From Leidyana gryllorum EB-2025a (lineage: Eukaryota; Apicomplexa): a stretch of DNA of 64,000 nucleotides. The notes beneath the pieces were generated by a model. That model worked only from the letters and a program-made list of their open reading frames with translations. It was not told where the DNA came from and made no database searches. The position numbers and the translations under genes are program-made. Shown here one piece after another: positions 54,256 to 64,000 of this stretch; position 1 is the stretch's first letter; the number at the start of each line of letters is the position of its first letter. Location: contig JBLWGC010000140.1 of assembly GCA_048772705.1 (NCBI GenBank), positions 248,001 through 312,000 of the forward strand. The letters run 5' to 3'.

Positions 54256-56835
54256 ATGTTCTACGCACCTAATGCACCTGTTCCCGTAATAGAGCTCGTT
54301 GATCCCAATGGCATCTACAATCGTCAATTCGAGGGCTACCTACAAAGGCTGGCCCCCCAGTACGAATCGCGCCAACTACAGCTCCTTGAAAAAGAAGCTA
54401 AGGTCAATAACAATAAGCCGCACTGCCAGAACCTAACCTCCTCGGCAACAATAACACGTAACACGGACTCAGATCGGACAGAATCCGAAGATGATGTCGA
54501 TAGTGACCAGTCCGGCGGTGTCAGCCGGCCCAGATCAGCCACACAGTCTGAAGAGATCTCGGACACCGAACAACAACACAGCTCTTCCTCTGTCTCGGAA
54601 GAAGAGGAGGACGAAGAAGATGAGCTGGAGTCCGCTAGCGAGGATGATCGAGAGTCCAGCTGCAGTGATGACGACGACAGTGAGGAGAGCGAGGTCGCTC
54701 TCAGTCATTATAGTGACGACGCCCGCGAGGATAGTGCATCGCCTCCCAACGAAGTGAAGACTCCTCCGGAAGAGGAAGAGACTTCTTTGTGCAGCAATGA
54801 TGGGAGCAATCTCGTGCCTAAGGTATTGGAGGCCCGTGATCAGGCACCAGAGGACGGTTCGGGTGGTGTATTGAGGCCGATGGATGACGAGGAGAACAGT
54901 ATGGCAAACAAAGCTAAAAGGCTTTCAGTTCTCCAAAGCCCTCGAGCGGAGCTCGAGGATCAACCCTTCAATGTCTTTACCGTGGTGGGCCCGCCGAGGA
55001 GTGGTGTCAGTGAGTCGGACATCGTGGAGACGTGTATGTTTGAGTCATTCCTCCAGGTCACCTGATGAATCTGATGTTCAATTGCTCCTTCAATACAGCG
55101 GTGCACGCGGCTGACGACACCAGGAGTGAGGACGGGGATCGAGACGGCACCCGGACCACTCTTGGGCTCTGGGCGGCCAAACTGCGACACACCGGAGGCC
55201 GGCACATGGTTCTGCTGGAAGTCGGAGGCTTCAAGGGAGACTCGGACGAGCAGAAAGTGAGTGATCACCTGCCGTCTCCCATCGCATTCAATCTTGACAG
55301 AGACTCTGGGAGCAGTCACTGACATTCACTTTGGCGGTTTCTGACGCAATTGGGGTCAATGTCTATGCCCGAGACCTCAAGAAGTATTCCGACGAAAACT
55401 ACCCGGAATGGCTCCTAGAGACTCTTAAGCAAATCGTCACCATTCAAACCAATCTCCAACATCTCAGAGATCGGTGAGGAGACGCCGATTGGTATCGTGT
55501 GAGACGAAAACACTCTCCCCCCCCCATTAGGCACCTTCCGAAGGCTCGGTATATTCTCTATTTCTTCGTGAGAGACTGGGATGGGGATATTGAGGACCTC
55601 GAGAGAATCGAGGACGAAGTTGTTACTGAGATGATGGAAACCGTTTGGAAAGCCGCGAGCCTGCCGCCGCACCTCGTAAACTTGGATTACGAAGAGTTCT
55701 ATGAGCCCTCCGTCATTGCTGTCCCTTGTCTCCTGAAACCCCGAGCCAAGGAAGTGGCCAGGTTTCTTGCTGATACCCCAGAACAGTAAGTCTTACGTCT
55801 AATGGTTTGGGGGAACCGCATCCGTTGTTTCCGTCATCTATTGTGTCGATCATGTCGAGCCGTCTCCCTCCTCAGGATCTTCGGCGACATGCCAACGGCA
55901 TATGGTGGAGACGTCAGTATCTGCGAGTTTGCGCCTTTCTGTGAGCAGGTTTGGGAGGAAGTTCGCTGTGGATTGCCTCCGCCATATTGGCGACGGGTGG
56001 GCGAGTTGTTGATGATGGCTCGGTGAGATGCACACATCGTTCTCTGCCCACTGAATGTCGACATAGATGTGTTGTGTTGAAGGAGCGAATAGCATTTGAA
56101 TTGGTCGAGCGGGTCCGAGCTGAACAATACGCCGACTTTAACGCTTATTGGGATAAATGTCATCCCAGACGGATGGTGAGAGTGGCATACGGAGAATTCC
56201 GTCTCTATGCCGGCGGCTACCCGACACGCATTACCAAACCGGTGGCCTATACCCTCTACGAAGCGTGAGTCGCTCGTTCGAGTCCCTCTGACACCAAATC
56301 GGGGTCTCTTCTTTAGAGTCTGCGCCGCGTACGATCCCATTGTCCAGGAGGCCGCTGGGAGACTGCTGACGATTATTCTTGAAAAGATTCTGGGGCTGCG
56401 AGAGAAGATGGTGCGGAAGAATCGCTTGTCGGACCAAATCAAGTGAGTCTCGTATTCCAGACACAATCGTGGGATGGAATATCGTCGTTGCTTCAGAGGG
56501 ATAAATCGCGGCCGAATGTTGCGGAATTTCGATACTTTCATCGACGGCACCGATATGAATGTCACTCTGGATGACGGAACCCGAGTCACATACAATTTCT
56601 ACTTGAACGAAATGCGAGAGTGGCTGGTCACGGCCATCAACAGGATCTTTGACCAACCGATCAACGTGCACGTAACGGAAGCACCCGTCCCGCCGGACTT
56701 TGTGAAGGCTGTGAGTGTATGCTCTCTCAGTCAGCAGAATCAGTATTTACTTGTGGGTTGCAGGGTAAAGCCTCGAGCGCTCCGCGGTTCGAAATACAGA
56801 TAGTGGACAGGCGCCGATCTACAAGCGACGATTGA
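54256..56835 (+). CDS. SEY1: SEY1/atlastin (RHD3)-like dynamin-family GTPase with degenerate P-loop
   Basis: The start MFYAPNAPVPVIELVDPNGI is followed by an acidic Ser/Glu-rich insertion of about 170 residues. The GTPase domain then begins QPFNVFTVVGPPRSG; across an intron the G1 loop reads GPPRSGVT where RHD3 proteins have GSQSSGKST. Then TRTTLGLWAAKLRHTGG, HMVLLEVGGFKGD (usual DVEGTDG), LAVSDAIGVNVYARDLKKYS, YILYFFVRDWDGDIEDLE (RD motif kept), EEFYEPSVIAVPCLLKPRAK and helical segments WEEVRCGL, VVLKERIAFELVERVRAEQY, VRVAYGEFRLYAGGY. About eight introns. SEY1 fuses ER tubules. Loss of the P-loop Lys and the Asp of DxxG suggests weak or no GTP hydrolysis. No clear C-terminal membrane hairpin was seen. 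The stop overlaps the SNARE gene. Confidence 0.65.
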
Positions 56836-58275
56836 CCTTCCTGAGAGACCGATGGGCTTCTGGTACTGCTGGTTCTTCCTCGGTTGACAGACTGGGAGGG
56901 GGTGTCGGTTTTGCGTCACCGTCGTCCAGGTCGACGAGGATGGACGGGCGGTTGATCCGCTTCCAACTGATATGGCTCCCCTGCGTTATTCCTTCCATAG
57001 CGAGACGTAAAGCTGCAATCTGTGGGTCCTCCTCGCCCCCGGTCTCAACGGTCGAGTTACTGCTCGACGCGGAATCCAGAGACGTGTGAGACCTGCCCGA
57101 TAGCGGTGACACTCTTGCCAACCCCACAGAGCGCTTCACGCGGTACACAATGTTCTGAGTAATGAACCCGATCATAGAAATCAGAATCAATGTCAGAACC
57201 AACTTGCAGCAAAAGTTCAGACCATTTCCACTCGACTGCAGACATCACAAAGGCTGTACGATCAGTAATTCTTTAAACTCACCACGAGAGCTTTCAGCTT
57301 CTCATTGACCTCAATGACCTCCGCATTGGCCTCATCAGCTTGTCGACTTAACTCCAGCGCCATGCGCCCCTGCTCTTCGGCCTTGTTACCTATCTCTGTG
57401 GCGATAATGTTCAGTCGATCCACTACTTTGCCGACTTCCAACAATTGTTTATCCTGAAACGAACCTTTGCGTTCAGCCTTTGCAGCGCGGGGGTGCAGAA
57501 AGGGTCGACAAAACCGAAGCGGGGAGGCGGTGAGAGGGTGGGACTTACGAAGTCTTTGTCTCGAGCATCCCATCTATTCATGACCGCCTGCTCCTCGGCT
57601 GTGGGCTCCCGCCATTGCCCTCCCGCCCCATTGTCGAACTCGGGAGGAGGCGCTACTCCAGCCTCTTCCATCTGAGATCTGAAGCGGAGGACGTTATTGT
57701 TAAGTCAGGCGAGTCGCCTCCGAGGGAGCGGGAAGAGACTTGGGATTGGAACTCACATAAAGTCGGTGAGAGTGATGATTTCAGACTCCGTAAAGTCGGT
57801 TCCGCGTTTGGCTAATTCTCGGCAATCTTCAATCTGGCGTTTGATGACTTGCATCTCTTTGAACCGAATATCCAGTTCATCTGCGGAGATGCCTTTATTG
57901 GCCTTCTTGCTTTGTTTCTTGAAGATCTCCTTCAGAGTGACAAAGTTTTTGTTCAGTTCGTCCAGATTCTTGCTGATCTGCGTTCGTCGTTGAATAGCCT
58001 CCACGGTATTCCCGCTTTGAGACTGAATCTCGTACTTCTCCCGAATGAATTGCTTGGTAGAAAAGAGCATAGCGTACATTGACTTCTTCAATCTGCATCA
58101 AGCTATAGATATCCGATTCGACCAATACACTCACGTCACGAATTCGTCAGTGGTCGCGGCTTGTTCATCTTCTGTACCCAAACACGCGTTCTCGATCCGG
58201 ATCACTTTGAGCAATAACTCTTCCAATTCTGGAACGACCTCACACAAGACAGCAGCCCTCACTCACGCTTCCCAT
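56819..58275 (-). CDS. SNARE of SYP7/Qc type with long C-terminal extension
   Basis: The model starts MGS, then introns, VVPELEELLLKVIRIENACL, LKKSMYAMLFSTKQFIREKY, VEAIQRRTQISKNLDELNKN, KKANKGISADELDIRFKEMQ, WREPTAEEQAVMNRWDARDK. The SNARE helix follows (KQLLEVGKVVDRLNIIATEI, EEQGRMALELSRQADEANAE), with Gln in the central layer. After an intron comes a membrane helix, CCKLVLTLILISMIGFITQN. The N-terminal part resembles plant SYP7 (R..GLT.EEL..R). Unusually, about 105 hydrophilic residues follow the anchor (YRVKRSVGLARV..., ending RSLRKVNRRL). SNAREs normally end with the anchor. The first intron (28 nt, ending TGTGAG) is uncertain. The stop overlaps SEY1 by 17 bp. Confidence 0.72.
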
Positions 58276-59368
58276 AAAAGTTGAGGGGGGGAGGTAACTT
58301 TCTGTTAGCGGGACTGGCTATCGACCCTTGCCGGTCCGGGTTCTCCGCCCCCACCACAGTCGGGTCTGTTTGGGGAGGGTTGGGCTCCTCCTTCTTGGCC
58401 GAACGCCACATCACTAGCCCACACCAATTTTTGCCACACTATACCACACAGTCTCTCATCAAAGCCCCACCCCTAACTAATACCCTCGAGAGCGAACCTC
58501 TGAGTGCTCGACACCCGGTACGCCCTCAATCTACACTCGTCACTCCACACACACACTGTGTGAAAGACATAACAGGACCAACATTTAAAAACTAAATTCG
58601 CTTTAATTTTTATCCTTGCTCAGGGGCATTAGTATTATCAATGACGCTCAGCGGACGATATACTAGTTGCTTGATTGAAAACTGACGCACCACTTCCCGT
58701 CGTTACGCACCTCTGCGTATCGCAATTTCTGCAGGGCCTCTGGCCTGACAAAGACCCGATGTGGTTTATCTCTTCGGGTCTCGATTCTTTCTGCAATATG
58801 CAGGTTATAATGGGGACGACTCTGAAATGGGGATTTCCGGCGACACGACACCCCTTCTTGACGAGAATGCAACTGTGGTAAGCTTCACGACTCCTCTGGA
58901 GCGAAGCGGAGACGAGGGGCGCATCAAGAAAACAAGTCGATGCTGTGAAGAGAGGACACTCGACTCGGGTGGTCATTCTAGACAGAATCAGTCTTTTCTC
59001 GTGTGGGCTGCGAGTTGGTGAGAGGAACAATTTGTTAGCAGAGGGAGTATTGAAGACGAATACTCGCTATAGCTCCGGGGTGAGAGATCCATCACCCCTC
59101 CAAGTTCGAGCTGGGAGGCCTCGACGGGCGTTGGAGACCCCGCAATAGGGACCGAAAAGAGACGCCTTGAACCAGCAAGCGCTTTCCGAGGCCAGACTCT
59201 CTCCCATCGTTACTGACCCCGTCTCGCCCAGCTCCCTTCCGAGGGGTCCACAACGGTTTCCCATTTGGTTAGCAGCCGTTAGGCTCAGTTAGATTTGTCT
59301 GTGGCATTCCTTCTCTTAGTATCCACTTTGGCGCAAATACCCTTCCAAGTATTCGTGATAGCTAAAAC
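58276..59368. other. Region without a resolved gene; short coding-like stretches on both strands
   Basis: About 1.1 kb lie between divergent genes. Between roughly 58640 and 59040 both strands show protein-like stretches. On the plus strand there is VYLFGSRFFLQYAGYNGDDS followed by GDTTPLLDENATV before a GTAAGC. On the minus strand there is RRKSPFQSRPHYNLHIAERI and RVFVRPEALQKLRYAEVR, ending FQSSN. I cannot decide between them, and neither matches a family I know. A small intron-containing gene is likely here. Confidence 0.3.
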
Positions 59369-61258
59369 ATGTTGCTGTCGGCTGGGGAAGCCCCGAATAT
59401 CGTAGCCACCCCTTGGGGCGAGCTTTCCTTAGCTAATGGCCCAGCCACAACTTTGTGGTTCAGTCCGTGTACCGATCATAAATGGCTGCAGCTTGAGGAG
59501 GATGGGGCCTATAAGTTGTATTTGGAGGTCAGTGGCCCATTAGAGATCGCTGATATTGCTGAGCTGACCGAGACGCTGAAGAGGAGTCCTGTGGAGCGAG
59601 GAGGGCGTCTCACCATTGTAGTCGCGGCTGATGAGTGGACTTGGACAAAGCCTTCACATTTTCACCTGGAGACTGTCATCTTCAGACGCACTACGCTGCG
59701 GAAGTATCATGGAGAGGACGAGGAGTTTTTGGGTTGTGTGGAGCATTTGAGGGTGACTGAGGTCGATCGATGTCAGCGTCAGGTGGTCAAGTTCCGATGT
59801 GCCCGCGCCGCCGGGACACCAGGGATAAAGATACTGAGTGCATTGAGTCGACTGATACAGGTTGACCGCGAAAGTCATCTCTGTTCCTTGGAGGTTTACT
59901 GCACGAGTATCAGTCGCCAAGCGCTCACTTCTAACTTTGACCGCGACCTCACCCTGTTTGGAGAAGAAGAGACGTGGAAACTGACTTTCGATGAGAAGAA
60001 GCCAAGTCGGGAACTGGAGGTGCACTGGAGTGACTGGGCTGCACTGACTCCGAGTCGATGGGGTAGTGAATACCTAAGACTCTTATCGCGCTGTGCGTCA
60101 GAGTCGCGCATCAGAGCAGTGCGGTTCATCGCTCCTCACTTCACTTGGGCTACGTCACAAGATCCAATTGAAGTGATGATGCCTCTGAGTCTTATTGCCA
60201 CTGGAAGCGGGAACAACTCATTCGAGGGTCACATAATACTTCGAGACAAGTTTGAATGGGTGGCTGCCAAAGGGTCTATTGATGTGATGGGCTCCCTCGA
60301 AGGTTCCGATATCAGCTTGTGTACAGCAAACGACAGTGTTTCCAACTGTTTGCCGGCCAACCCATTGATCATTGAAACCCCAAGTAATCGGCCTGGATGG
60401 ACGATTGAACCACACCGCATTAAGAACCACATCGATGGAGTCAGGAGTACAGTTGGGACCGGACAAGTGTCTTTAACAACGACGCGGGACGACTCTGTAG
60501 TCGACGAGATTGACGGTCTAGCATCCCTGGTGGCTTTCGAAGACAGTGTGCAAGAAATGTTGAATGAATGTGTCTCCAAAAGGTGGGTGAAGAACGGCCC
60601 TACAAATTACGAACTGCGTCTTGAACACCCTGGCGGTGTTCAACTGGAAGATATTGCGACTCTAACCCGTAACCTGCGCGACGCATTGCCGGATGAGGAA
60701 AGCGCCAGCGTTTTCATCACCACTCCAAGCTGCCACCGGTCCAGCAATCTTCGCTTCCACTTGCCAGTACGGGGATTGCACCGGGAGACTTTGAAGTGCC
60801 GCGGACGGGCTGGTCGAGAACCCTTGGGCCCCACCACCGCTCAGGGAGCTGAGACGGTTTCCTTCGCTGCCAATATTGAGACGGAGTTGTTGCGAAATGA
60901 ATTGGAGATTGCCCGGGAATCGGTCGCGGACGTTTCGAGAGACCTGTCCCAGATGACAGAGTCGTTAGCACAATCGAGACTGAAAGCTTCCGAAACGGCG
61001 GTGAAAGAGCTGAACCGCGTCGACGAGGTGAGTTTCAAATACGATGATGAAATATCTTTGGTGTATCAGCTTCGATCATTGGTGACACAATATGGGGATT
61101 GGATAGCTAATAGTGAGACGAGATACGCGGAGATGCAGAAAGCTATGACGCAAGCGATGGAAGCTCATCAAGCCCAAATCAATACTCTCCTCGACTGTGT
61201 GCACACGGCTGCCTCCAACACACCCACTGATTGGGAAAAGTATCGCACTTACTGCTGA
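59369..61258 (+). CDS. Novel family protein A: internally duplicated module plus C-terminal coiled coil
   Basis: About 615 residues after removing one 42-nt in-frame intron (61028-61069). Module 1 (residues about 39-110) reads KWLQLEEDGAYKLYLEV, EIADIAELTETLKRS, LTIVVAADEWTW, FHLETVIFRR. Module 2 (about 404-480) repeats the pattern: RWVKNGPTNYELRLEH, QLEDIATLTRNLRDALP, VFITTPSCHRSSNLRFHLPV. The middle region (about 215-350) is beta-rich (WGSEYLRLLSRCASESR, VMMPLSLIATGSGNNSFEGH, GSIDVMGSLEGSDISL). The end is a coiled coil (ELLRNELEIARESVADVSRD). No signal peptide or membrane helix. It is clearly paralogous to the convergent gene at 61672-63420, in all three regions. No known family recognised. 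First Met at 59369 chosen because NIVATPWGELSLANGPA aligns weakly with the partner's N-terminus. Confidence 0.8.
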   Translation: MLLSAGEAPNIVATPWGELSLANGPATTLWFSPCTDHKWLQLEEDGAYKLYLEVSGPLEIADIAELTETLKRSPVERGGRLTIVVAADEWTWTKPSHFHLETVIFRRTTLRKYHGEDEEFLGCVEHLRVTEVDRCQRQVVKFRCARAAGTPGIKILSALSRLIQVDRESHLCSLEVYCTSISRQALTSNFDRDLTLFGEEETWKLTFDEKKPSRELEVHWSDWAALTPSRWGSEYLRLLSRCASESRIRAVRFIAPHFTWATSQDPIEVMMPLSLIATGSGNNSFEGHIILRDKFEWVAAKGSIDVMGSLEGSDISLCTANDSVSNCLPANPLIIETPSNRPGWTIEPHRIKNHIDGVRSTVGTGQVSLTTTRDDSVVDEIDGLASLVAFEDSVQEMLNECVSKRWVKNGPTNYELRLEHPGGVQLEDIATLTRNLRDALPDEESASVFITTPSCHRSSNLRFHLPVRGLHRETLKCRGRAGREPLGPTTAQGAETVSFAANIETELLRNELEIARESVADVSRDLSQMTESLAQSRLKASETAVKELNRVDEVSFKYDDEISLVYQLRSLVTQYGDWIANSETRYAEMQKAMTQAMEAHQAQINTLLDCVHTAASNTPTDWEKYRTYC

Positions 61259-61671
61259 TGCTCAAGTAAGAGTGCTGGGAGTATTGTCGGGCGAGCGGGA
61301 GAAGCGTAAGTACACAAATGGGATTCGAGTAGAGTACAAAGCTTCATGTTGAACATAGTGACGCTCAACAAATCCACTATATGGCCCTCAAGACCAAATT
61401 CGAGCCGGCGGGCCACTGGTCCTCTCCACCAATAACATGTGTCACTCGCCATCGGGACGCACATATTGTCACATCCTCCCGCAGCGATGGCTGCGGTGAC
61501 ATATGCCGCACCTCTGTTGTAAAGAGTTCCCGGAAGGGGCATATGTAAGCGACTGAAAGGAGGGATCCAAGGTATCTGGCATTGCATCTCGCGTCATCAA
61601 AGATGAATCGTCGACCTGAGATTCAGAGTGTCAGTGCTCTGCGCAGCATTCGTCTGCTACTTCCCCTGTCG
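61259..61671. other. Region between the two convergent paralogs
   Basis: About 410 bp. Protein A ends at 61258. On the minus strand a coding-like stretch, VDDSSLMTRDAMPDTLDPSF then SLTYAPSGNSLQQRC, lies at about 61480-61620. It could be a further 3' exon of protein B reached through an alternative donor near 61727, which would replace the simple stop at 61672. Not resolved. Confidence 0.3.
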
Positions 61672-63420
61672 TTAAGACTGTGGGCTCGGCTTTGGTGTGT
61701 TCTCAATGTCTGATGTCTCCCCACAGGTGCGATCATGCGTCTCCGTTTGGTCCAGCTGTACACCCACAACGCGTATGGGGAGATCGGTGTAATCCAACAA
61801 GTGCGCGTTTGGCCCAAAAAGGTAGAACAATGCGTTTGTACCTTCGGGGAGGTGTGACTGTGTGCTCTCGACCAATTCTGCAACGCCTTTTGGATCGATC
61901 ATCCCAACATGGAATAGTTCCAGGAAATACTTTGTGGGAGACAGTGTCAACCATCGATATTGAGAACAATTCTGGAGCAATTTTATGGCGTTGGGTCCTG
62001 GATCAAATCGGGTGGGGCAGTGATCGAGTTTCAGGGATGGCACTTCGAACACTTTATTCACAATGCGACGGGCAGCCACTTTGATTCCTTTGTCGGCCGA
62101 GCTGAATGGTACGAAGACGTTTGAGAGACAGTAATTTGTGAGTTTGCCTAATGGGCACCACAAAGTGATGTCGTCACCTCTCAGATGTGACAGGATGTGG
62201 ATGGATCCATTGTCGGCCCAAAGGGTGAAGGGCTTCAGGAACGTGAGGCTGCGACGAATAGTCACCCGCGACTTACCCCGTGCACGAAGGGAAAAGGGAA
62301 CTGTGATCACAAGTGGAGAGGTGTTGGGCTTTGTATCCATCCAGACAACGTTGAGGGTAAAGTATCTCACAAGCTGAATTTTGTTGGCCCACTGATGGGA
62401 GCAGAGTTTGGTGAGCAGGTCTCCGCCCCATTCGCATGGGTGGAGTTTGGCTGTGTGATTGCTGTCTAGAAGCGTCAAGCATCTTTTGTTATCTTTGGTT
62501 GTTGTTAGAGTTATCAGTGTTTTGTAACGTGGACGGCTTATTGCAAGATTGTTCGCAAAGTGAGTGTCCAGAAATCCCCGGATGTGGTAGTCCCACTCGA
62601 CAATGAACTCACATTTGTTATGTGATTCTTCCCCTTCAAACCAGTGCGTGATCGCTCGCAGATCCGCCAAGCTCGGCTGCTCGTACTGGATAGCATCAGG
62701 AGAGGGAATGAAAAGCACAGTCTGACGGCTACCGCCTTTTGGGGCAGAGATGATCAAACGGTCCACGTTGCTCATGAAGTCATCACGAGACTCCATGCCA
62801 ATGACTCTCCCAATACGCGCTCTGCTGATCAATGTGTGCAAATGAAACTCTGCGGGGCCATTGAGTTCCCAACCCCAGCATTTAACGACAAGGCGAACCT
62901 CGAGAGCCACTTTCTTCGCATCCAATTGAGAGCGGATTTGTTGGGTCAGCTGCGCCACGTCTCCTAACGCCATCAGGCCTTGAACGAGTAGTCGAAGTTC
63001 GTACCAATCTTTCTCAGCCCTGTAGATCACTTGGCGAGCCGCACAGTACCTCAGAAAGTTAGCACAATAGGCGCACACCCGCAGGGTTATGTCTTCCGTC
63101 AGTACGATGGATGCACTGATGATCGCTTCGTCGGTGCGCAGTCTCACCATCGGTATTCTGGGTCCATCGGTATCATCACCCTGCTGATCCACGTCGGAAG
63201 AGACCTCAATCATTCCGTCAGCCTCGGTCGAGGTGAGAAAGCCCTCCGCAGTCGCGTAGCTGCACGACTGGGCTGAAGTTTCGGCTGGCCTCACACCCTT
63301 TCCTACCGATTTTCTTCTGCGCGACCCGGATGCCTCGTCGGCAGCAGAATGCCGTATAGCCACCACCCGTCCACTCAGATCATAGAATATGTGAATCAGC
63401 GGTCCTCGGTGGTCCTCCAT
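61672..63420 (-). CDS. Novel family protein B: paralog of protein A
   Basis: The preferred start is MEDHRGPLIHIFYDLSGRVV at 63420; the frame stays open to 63690 but that part is not protein-like. About 582 residues. Module 1 (from about residue 137) reads EKDWYELRLLVQGLMALGDV, AQLTQQIRSQLDAKK, VRLVVKCWGWEL, EFHLHTLISRARI. Module 2 (about 488-558) reads YRWLTLSPTKYFLELFHVGM, GVAELVESTQSHLPE. The middle matches protein A (EWGGDLLTKLCSHQWANKIQ; VITVPFSLRARGKSRVTIRR; NGSIHILSHLRGDDITL). The N-terminal 130 residues are partly disordered and specific to B. It lacks the long coiled coil of A unless more 3' exons exist. Codon use looks like its neighbours. Function unknown. Confidence 0.75.
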   Translation of the reverse strand: MEDHRGPLIHIFYDLSGRVVAIRHSAADEASGSRRRKSVGKGVRPAETSAQSCSYATAEGFLTSTEADGMIEVSSDVDQQGDDTDGPRIPMVRLRTDEAIISASIVLTEDITLRVCAYCANFLRYCAARQVIYRAEKDWYELRLLVQGLMALGDVAQLTQQIRSQLDAKKVALEVRLVVKCWGWELNGPAEFHLHTLISRARIGRVIGMESRDDFMSNVDRLIISAPKGGSRQTVLFIPSPDAIQYEQPSLADLRAITHWFEGEESHNKCEFIVEWDYHIRGFLDTHFANNLAISRPRYKTLITLTTTKDNKRCLTLLDSNHTAKLHPCEWGGDLLTKLCSHQWANKIQLVRYFTLNVVWMDTKPNTSPLVITVPFSLRARGKSRVTIRRSLTFLKPFTLWADNGSIHILSHLRGDDITLWCPLGKLTNYCLSNVFVPFSSADKGIKVAARRIVNKVFEVPSLKLDHCPTRFDPGPNAIKLLQNCSQYRWLTLSPTKYFLELFHVGMIDPKGVAELVESTQSHLPEGTNALFYLFGPNAHLLDYTDLPIRVVGVQLDQTETHDRTCGETSDIENTPKPSPQS

Positions 63421-64000
63421 CCTGGTGGCCTTTCCTTCCTCGGCTCGCTCGCGAACGACGGCTTGTCCTTCCCTAAATCGTGTCAAACATAGACTTCTCC
63501 ACCGCGAGATGTTCAGCATAGTGCGCGAAGAGTGATAACAAGAAGTTCCTTTGCCTCCACCTACAACAAATGCCACCAATGATATAGTGCGTCTGAATGA
63601 CATTTCTGGAGAAAAGCTGTTGGCCTTCCCAGCGATGACCCTCGGCGTTTCGCACACAACATACCTCGACATCACGAGGCGGTATTTCATTCATGGGGAC
63701 AGCAGAAGCTCGTCAACTATACTGATGAAGTGTTCGTCCTCAAAACTCGTCGTCTACCGAGTTGTCGCCCTCTGATCAATTGAGCGATCTCCTCAATCAG
63801 CTGTCTGCATCCGTTGTCGAGCTCCCATATTCTTGAGCGATCAGCTGTCTGCATCAGTTATCGCCCTTCCCCATTCATTCGCACTGAGTTGTCGCAGGGC
63901 GATTAATTGAGTGTTCGGACGGCTCGAATAGCCGCCTGGGGTGTCAACACTTGAGTGTGAGCTAGACGTTCTGGCCAAGTCGTCGCCTGTGGACAGCATT
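63421..64000. other. Right-edge region without a supported gene
   Basis: This is the upstream flank of protein B. A short imperfect direct repeat, ATCAGCTGTCTGCATC, occurs near 63797 and 63840, with related GTTGTCG/GTTATCG and GCGAT words around it. No coding region could be supported. Confidence 0.4.

Overview
The window is a gene-dense nuclear segment from a protist, most likely an apicomplexan of the gregarine/cryptosporidian kind. Two lineage markers support this. One is a secreted Cys-rich oocyst-wall-type protein (52425-54044). The other is a small ISP-like protein with an MG...CC lipidation N-terminus and a PH-like fold (27012-27545), a family of the alveolate inner membrane complex. 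Base composition looks close to balanced. Genes are rich in short GT-AG introns (17 to about 300 nt, many 24-55 nt), and spacers are often under 100 bp. No tRNA, rRNA, transposon, viral or CRISPR element was seen. The species call is inference.

Left third (1-23200): a 4EHP-type cap-binding protein runs off the left edge. It is followed by BOP1 (minus strand) and a BET-type bromodomain protein. A block of six plus-strand genes comes next, with gaps of only 8-97 bp: a KNL1/Spc105-like kinetochore protein, a GIGYF-like GYF-domain protein, an ABCG half-transporter, a BMT5-like protein with an RS tail, LIS1 with a very long basic tail, and a small Cys/Pro-rich ORF.

Middle (23400-49100): a secreted Gly/Thr-rich protein, TFIIH subunit TFB4, Rab1, two head-to-head LC8 dynein light chains, the ISP-like protein and ribosomal P2. 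A second tight plus-strand block follows: a dual-specificity phosphatase fusion, an unnamed protein, SNW1/SKIP with an inserted RS domain, and a GUP1/HHAT-type MBOAT acyltransferase. Then come an unrecognised multi-exon gene, a large Pro-rich protein, a pseudokinase, Rab6, aconitase and a cold-shock/RGG protein.

Right (49100-64000): a 34/24-bp minisatellite, a folate-biopterin transporter, the oocyst wall protein, a SEY1/atlastin-like GTPase with a degenerate P-loop, and a SYP7-like SNARE with an unusual tail beyond its membrane anchor. The window ends with a convergent pair of genes that are clear paralogs of each other, belong to no family I recognise, and each contain an internally duplicated domain. 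That pair is the best candidate here for something undescribed.

Themes: dynein (LIS1, two LC8), Golgi/ER trafficking (Rab1, Rab6, SNARE, SEY1), translation control (4EHP and its partner family GIGYF) and ribosome/RNA biogenesis. Intron-exon models were made by eye from splice signals and protein-family patterns, so exact ends are approximate where stated.
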